The notes below the pieces were generated by a model, which was given only the letters and a program-made list of their open reading frames with translations, did no database searches and had not been told where the DNA came from. This document shows, piece by piece, positions 60,055 to 64,000 of a stretch of DNA of 64,000 nt. The stretch comes from JADJPG01 sp964491875 (GTDB lineage: Bacteria; Verrucomicrobiota; Verrucomicrobiia; Limisphaerales; JADJPG01). Position 1 is the first letter of the stretch; each line of letters opens with the position of its first letter. The stretch lies in contig CAZBIC010000018.1 in assembly GCA_964491875.1 (NCBI GenBank), positions 1 through 64,000 of the forward strand. Direction: 5' to 3'. A program made the translations under genes and the position numbers.

Positions 60055-62502
60055 TCAGCGCACCTGACGCAGGCGGAAGAACTCATTCGATGCGGCGGTG
60101 GAGATGTTGACCTGGAAGGCCGTCGGCGCGGTGGAAACGCCGTTGGTGGAAGGACGCCAGTCTGGCAAGCCGTTCCAGCCTCCGGACATTTCCAGGACGG
60201 CATCGGCGGGCGTTCTCGGCCAAGAGACGAGGCCACCGCCAGGCTTTGAAGCGATGCTGAGTCGCATGGGGGAAACGATCTCAACGACGCCGCTGGCGCT
60301 GGCGGTGGCAGAGTCGGCGCGCGCGGTCAGAGTCCAAGAATAGGTTCCGGGTTCGGCGTATTGGTGAACTACATGCCGGTTTGTGCTCACCGCCGAGGCG
60401 TCGCCGAAGTTCCACTCGTAGGTGACGTTCGCAGTCGTGTTGCTTGGACTGGCCATTGCGCCGAAAGGCACGGGCCATTCGGCAGGATACTGCGGCGGCA
60501 CCAGCGCGCGGACGGCGAGCGAGTAGGGGCCTTGCGCGACGGCGACAGTTCCGGTCGCGAGTACGGAATTCTTCGAGCCGTTCCACGCGGCAAACGTGAA
60601 CTTGTCGACGCCGACGAAGCCGGGATCCGGAAAGTAGGTGGCCACGGCGTTGCTCAGTCCGACGGCGCCGTGGGCCGGTTGCGAGATGATGCGTGCTGTG
60701 GCATTCGCGCCGGTGATGGGCAGTGTGATTTCGACTGCAGCGCCGCTGGTGGTATTGGTGGAGACGCTGGCGGCGACGGGTGCGACGCTGGAGTTGACGT
60801 TCTCATTGCGCGGTCCGTTGTGGCAGTTGTAACAGCCGACGATCGCTCCCTGGAACAATCTCAGCGTCACATTGCCGCCATCGAGATCGGCCGTGAGCGT
60901 GCGCGGTCCGAGGGCGCGCGAGAGGACGGTGCCGCGGAAATCCGCTCCGTGACAAACGGCGCATACCTGATGGCCGTTGTCGCCGTTGATGGCGTCGTGA
61001 TGGTAATTCACCCAGCCCTGGCCGATCGGATGCATTCCGTGCGGTCCACCCACGGCCGTGGTGGTGTTGTTCGGCATCGAGACGTGGCAGGCGGTGCATT
61101 CCGCGGTGACGCCGCCGTGGCCCTGAATCTTCTCGTTGCGAATGTTGTCGTTGCGATGGGTGGCTGGAAATTCGGCGTGCGTGGAACCGTGACAGGCGGA
61201 GCATTGCAGCCCGCCGTGCCCGGCGGAGAAGCGATAGAGCGAGAGGCCGGCGGCGGGAGTGTTCGATTGGGTCGCGAAGATCTGGTTTGTCGCGATGCGC
61301 ACGGTGCCGTTGGTTTCGAAGACGGAGGTGTAGCGAATCTGGCCGTTGTTCCGGGTGGCGTTTCCGGTGTGACAGCTCTGGCAGTTGGGTTCCATGAACC
61401 AACCGACGCGATCGGGCGAACCGACCTGGCTCATGCTGCCGTGGCAGCTCTGGCATTGCATGGACATCGTGCCGTCGCGCTCGATCGCGCTGCCCATCGC
61501 GCCGCGCAGGCATTTTGTTGCCGAGCCGGGATGGCATCGGTAGCAGGCGGCGCGGTGGGACGAGTGATCGAGGGCGATGTTCAGTTCCGGATCGAGAACG
61601 GTTGCGTGCGTGGAATGAATCGACGTGGTCAGCGCCGGAACGCCGGGGAAACCGCCGGTGCCGAGAGCTTCCGAGGCGTGGCAGGTGGCGCAGAGCACGG
61701 GCTTGCGATCTGCCACGACGCCGCGATAAAGGCCGCGAGGATTGAAGCCGTTGGCGGCGAGCGCGTCGCGGTAAACATCCCCGTGGTCGGCGAACTGCCG
61801 CTGGTCGTGCAGGCGCAGAATGTTCAGGCGGTAGTCGCGCTCCGGGTCGTTGCTCCAGACCCATCCGGCGCGGGGACGTGCTTCCGCCTGTGTTCCGGAG
61901 GCATGGCAGATGCGGCAATCCATTTCGTCGGAGACCGGGAGCACGATGTCATTGGAGGCGATCGCCGTGCCGCTGCTGTTGCGGGCGATGAGACGCATGA
62001 GCGGATATGGATTCTTGCGGCCGGCATCATCGAAGGGCGTGATGGGAATGCCCTCAGCGCGAAACCAGTTTACCTTCTGCGCCACGCCGGGCGCGGGTCG
62101 GTTCGTCTGCTCGAACAACATCGACTGCGGGGCGTTGTTGGTGCCGGGCATCGGCCACGGCGTGAGTCCGAACTCCGGTTGCACCGCCGCGCCGTAGAGC
62201 GGCAGGACGAAGTCGTAGAAGTTGCCCTTGCCGCGCGAGGTGGAATTGAACGAACCGTCCGGGTCGGCCACGGCTTGATAGGTGACGGTGTAGCCGCTGC
62301 CATTCGTGACGAGCTTTCCCGCCGCGATCAGTTGCGCTTCGATGGTGTTGTAGGGCGGCAGAATGCTGAACACCGAGTAATCGCTGTCCATGCAGTGCAT
62401 GCCGAGATTGTTCCAGCCGAGCAATTGATTGCTCGCGCCGAAGGTCGCGCCGGTCATGGCAAGAAGCGGGATTCCGAGGAGCAGATACAGTTTTGTTCTC
62501 AT
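60055..62502 (-). CDS. Exported nine-heme c-type cytochrome with PKD domain
   Basis: 815 residues from MRTKLYLLLGIPLLAMTG, a signal peptide. The N-terminal domain begins LLGWNNLGMHCMDSDYSVF. Between about residues 194 and 560 there are nine CxxCH motifs: CRICH, CATCH, CYRCH, CQSCH twice, CSACH, CTACH, CAVCH, CYNCH, many with extra His for axial ligation. Then follow a cadherin/Ig-like domain (VGLSNAVATYFPDPGFVGVD), a PKD domain (YEWNFGDASAVSTN) and the C-terminal beta module ending FFRLRQVR. It probably moves electrons in the periplasm or at the cell surface. It is monocistronic and divergent from a metalloprotease gene. Confidence 0.9.
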   Translation of the reverse strand: MRTKLYLLLGIPLLAMTGATFGASNQLLGWNNLGMHCMDSDYSVFSILPPYNTIEAQLIAAGKLVTNGSGYTVTYQAVADPDGSFNSTSRGKGNFYDFVLPLYGAAVQPEFGLTPWPMPGTNNAPQSMLFEQTNRPAPGVAQKVNWFRAEGIPITPFDDAGRKNPYPLMRLIARNSSGTAIASNDIVLPVSDEMDCRICHASGTQAEARPRAGWVWSNDPERDYRLNILRLHDQRQFADHGDVYRDALAANGFNPRGLYRGVVADRKPVLCATCHASEALGTGGFPGVPALTTSIHSTHATVLDPELNIALDHSSHRAACYRCHPGSATKCLRGAMGSAIERDGTMSMQCQSCHGSMSQVGSPDRVGWFMEPNCQSCHTGNATRNNGQIRYTSVFETNGTVRIATNQIFATQSNTPAAGLSLYRFSAGHGGLQCSACHGSTHAEFPATHRNDNIRNEKIQGHGGVTAECTACHVSMPNNTTTAVGGPHGMHPIGQGWVNYHHDAINGDNGHQVCAVCHGADFRGTVLSRALGPRTLTADLDGGNVTLRLFQGAIVGCYNCHNGPRNENVNSSVAPVAASVSTNTTSGAAVEITLPITGANATARIISQPAHGAVGLSNAVATYFPDPGFVGVDKFTFAAWNGSKNSVLATGTVAVAQGPYSLAVRALVPPQYPAEWPVPFGAMASPSNTTANVTYEWNFGDASAVSTNRHVVHQYAEPGTYSWTLTARADSATASASGVVEIVSPMRLSIASKPGGGLVSWPRTPADAVLEMSGGWNGLPDWRPSTNGVSTAPTAFQVNISTAASNEFFRLRQVR

Positions 62503-62685
62503 AACCCTGGGTCCGATGATGTGACCTGCCTTGGTCGTCCCCGGCTGGGGACACGTCAGCATGTCTGTTGTGCGAGAGACTAGATCCTGCCGGGTTGGAA
62601 ACGCGTTAGTCTGCGATTAGAAGGTTCTTATCATCGCGTTGCGGCTTGTGCGTGGGGCGGTGGGATGAGGTAGGATAGTGGTCGA

Positions 62686-64000
62686 TTGAAAGCCTTGAAC
62701 CAGACCTTCCGGCCTGCCCGACGGGTGGGCTTTTGGTGTCCTTGGTTTGTGGTGTGGATGACCTGCTTCTTTGGGCTGTTCGAGGCGAACGTCTCCGCGG
62801 ACGGATCGGCACCGCGTTTGTTCAGTGAGGAGTCCTGCGAGATGGCTGGAATCGCAGCCTTTCCCGCGAATGCCAGTGGCGCGAACTCCCGCATGGGGCG
62901 GCTGAATCCCGCCGCGTTGTGGTTCCTGGAAACTTCGACACAGGTGCTCCCGGTGCGCTTGACGATCAACCTACCGCACGGCGTGAGTTTCGAGGCGAAA
63001 ATCGATCGCATCACTCGGTTCGAACTGGGGCGGGTGGTTTGTCGCGGCGTGGTTCCGGATCGGCCGGGGAGTTATGTGTCGTTTGCGATTACGGGCGATG
63101 CGTTGGTGGGATCGCTTTTCATTCCGGGCCTCGGCGTGTTTCAGATTCAGCACGCGGGCAATGGCTGGCAGCAGGTCGCCGGGGTGAACGGAAGCTCGTT
63201 GCCCTCGTGCGCGACGCGGGGTCGATCTCATCGGCCCGAAGCCACGAGCAGTTTGGAGGAACCCGTTTTTCAGGCGGCGAGTGCCGGTGGATCTGTTTCG
63301 AATGCCGTCATCGACCTCATGGTCGTCTACACGGCGGCCGCCCGGGAGGGAGCGGGTGGAACGAACGGAATCCTCGCCTTGATTGATGCCGCAGTCGTGG
63401 AGGCGAACCTGGCTTTTGAGAACAGCGCGGTGCGGGCCGAATTGCGGTTGGTGCATCGCGCCGAGGTGAACTACCGGGAAACTGGTTCCATCAGCGAGGA
63501 TTTGGATCATCTGGAGGATCCCGATGAGGACAGTCCGCTGATGCGCGTGCATCAACTGCGGGGTGAACATCGGGCCGACGTTGTTTGCATGATCACTGAA
63601 ACGACGGGCGGACCCTACGGCTTGGCGAACCAGATGCGCGAGTTGGAGACGGAGTTCGGCGAGAAGGCGTTCAGCATCGTGCAGCGGCAGTTCGCCATTT
63701 CGTACCAGGCGCTCGCGCACGAGATCGGACACAACATGGGCTGCCAGCATGATCGCGCGACCAGCCCCGCGGGTGGCATTTATGATGATTCCCATGCGCA
63801 CCGTTTCGAAGTGGATGGAGTGCTCTATCACACCGTGATGGCGTATCAGCCGGGTCTGCCGATTCCGTATTTCTCAAACCCCAATGTGTCCTTCCTCGGA
63901 GTGCAGACTGGGATCGCGGAACCGGCAACGAACTCCGCGAACAATGCGCGCACCCTCAATCGTTCCGCTACGACGGTGGCTAGATTCGATTCGGTAATTC
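62686..64000 (+). CDS. Exported reprolysin-like zinc metalloprotease (gene cut by right edge)
   Basis: The frame opens after a TAG at 62671 and runs off the window; 438 residues are visible. The proposed start is TTG at 62686, because a signal-like hydrophobic stretch (VGFWCPWFVVWMTCFFGLF) lies within the first 35 residues and AGG-rich sequence precedes it; ATG 62758 would delete the signal. A pro-domain-like beta region follows. The catalytic domain starts near 210 (NAVIDLMVVYTAAAREGAGG). The zinc site is HEIGHNMGCQHD with H345, E346, H349 and H355, and the Met-turn is VMAY (M385), the metzincin layout of M12B-like peptidases. The substrate is unknown. Confidence 0.85.
   Translation, partial: MKALNQTFRPARRVGFWCPWFVVWMTCFFGLFEANVSADGSAPRLFSEESCEMAGIAAFPANASGANSRMGRLNPAALWFLETSTQVLPVRLTINLPHGVSFEAKIDRITRFELGRVVCRGVVPDRPGSYVSFAITGDALVGSLFIPGLGVFQIQHAGNGWQQVAGVNGSSLPSCATRGRSHRPEATSSLEEPVFQAASAGGSVSNAVIDLMVVYTAAAREGAGGTNGILALIDAAVVEANLAFENSAVRAELRLVHRAEVNYRETGSISEDLDHLEDPDEDSPLMRVHQLRGEHRADVVCMITETTGGPYGLANQMRELETEFGEKAFSIVQRQFAISYQALAHEIGHNMGCQHDRATSPAGGIYDDSHAHRFEVDGVLYHTVMAYQPGLPIPYFSNPNVSFLGVQTGIAEPATNSANNARTLNRSATTVARFDSVI

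Noticed and set aside
60361..62583. A 740-codon open frame antisense to the nine-heme cytochrome gene
   Set aside because: Its composition is that of a shadow frame; the other strand has nine CxxCH motifs and a signal peptide.
1..64000. CRISPR array, prophage or transposase-bearing insertion sequence
   Set aside because: No regularly spaced direct repeats, phage structural genes or transposase motifs were seen on either strand.

Overview
The window is a high-GC chromosomal stretch that looks like a Verrucomicrobiota (PVC group) genome, probably near the Pedosphaera/Limisphaera lineage. That placement is inferred from gene content: two PSD1-DUF1549-DUF1553 plus DUF1501 pairs, a PVC-type membrane-bound dehydrogenase domain fused to a c-type cytochrome, a sulfatase, bacterial Ig-domain proteins, and a DUF3570/ApbE/DUF4266 cluster. 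There is one tRNA (Gly-GCC) and no rRNA, CRISPR array, prophage or classical insertion sequence.

Layout. 1-4.5 kb: end of a flavoprotein, a soluble sensor kinase, an exported beta-helix protein. 4.5-26.3 kb: a catabolic region with tRNA-Gly, a sulfatase, a 1693-residue ceramidase/LamG/dehydrogenase/cytochrome fusion, a DUF1501-PSD1 pair, a fructan hydrolase (GH32), a cytochrome P450, an epoxide-hydrolase-like enzyme, and a second PSD1-DUF1501 pair. This second pair is split by a GxxExxY gene lying between inverted repeats, and its PSD1 gene carries two short repeat elements in frame. 26.3-34.9 kb: nine unrecognised minus-strand genes, mostly membrane proteins, with five 4-base ATGA overlaps. 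35-39 kb: two small unknowns and an ABC-2 transporter/TPR operon ending in a clear terminator. 39.2-45.1 kb: an apparent zinc-homeostasis island with a CobW-type GTPase, a DUF3299 protein, a truncated ZnuA-like protein with a His-rich tail, two exported proteins of metal-linked families, and two related His-rich membrane proteins at the ends. 45.1-54 kb: a redox operon DUF3570-ApbE-TlpA-DUF4266-DsbD followed by two Ig-domain paralogues. 54.4-60 kb: a CzcC/CzcA-type heavy-metal efflux operon with no membrane-fusion gene. 60-62.5 kb: a nine-CxxCH cytochrome with a PKD domain. The right edge holds a truncated reprolysin-like metalloprotease gene.

How the genes may work together (inference). The redox operon can be read as DsbD passing electrons outward to TlpA and to an outer-membrane DUF3570 protein, which carries a textbook ApbE flavinylation motif (DAISGAT). 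The two Ig proteins carry a related NAVSGAS motif at identical positions. The strongest candidates for undescribed biology are this predicted flavin-based envelope system, the nine-gene membrane operon, the inverted-repeat GxxExxY cassette, and the composite zinc island. Functional statements rest on motifs read by eye; no database search was possible.
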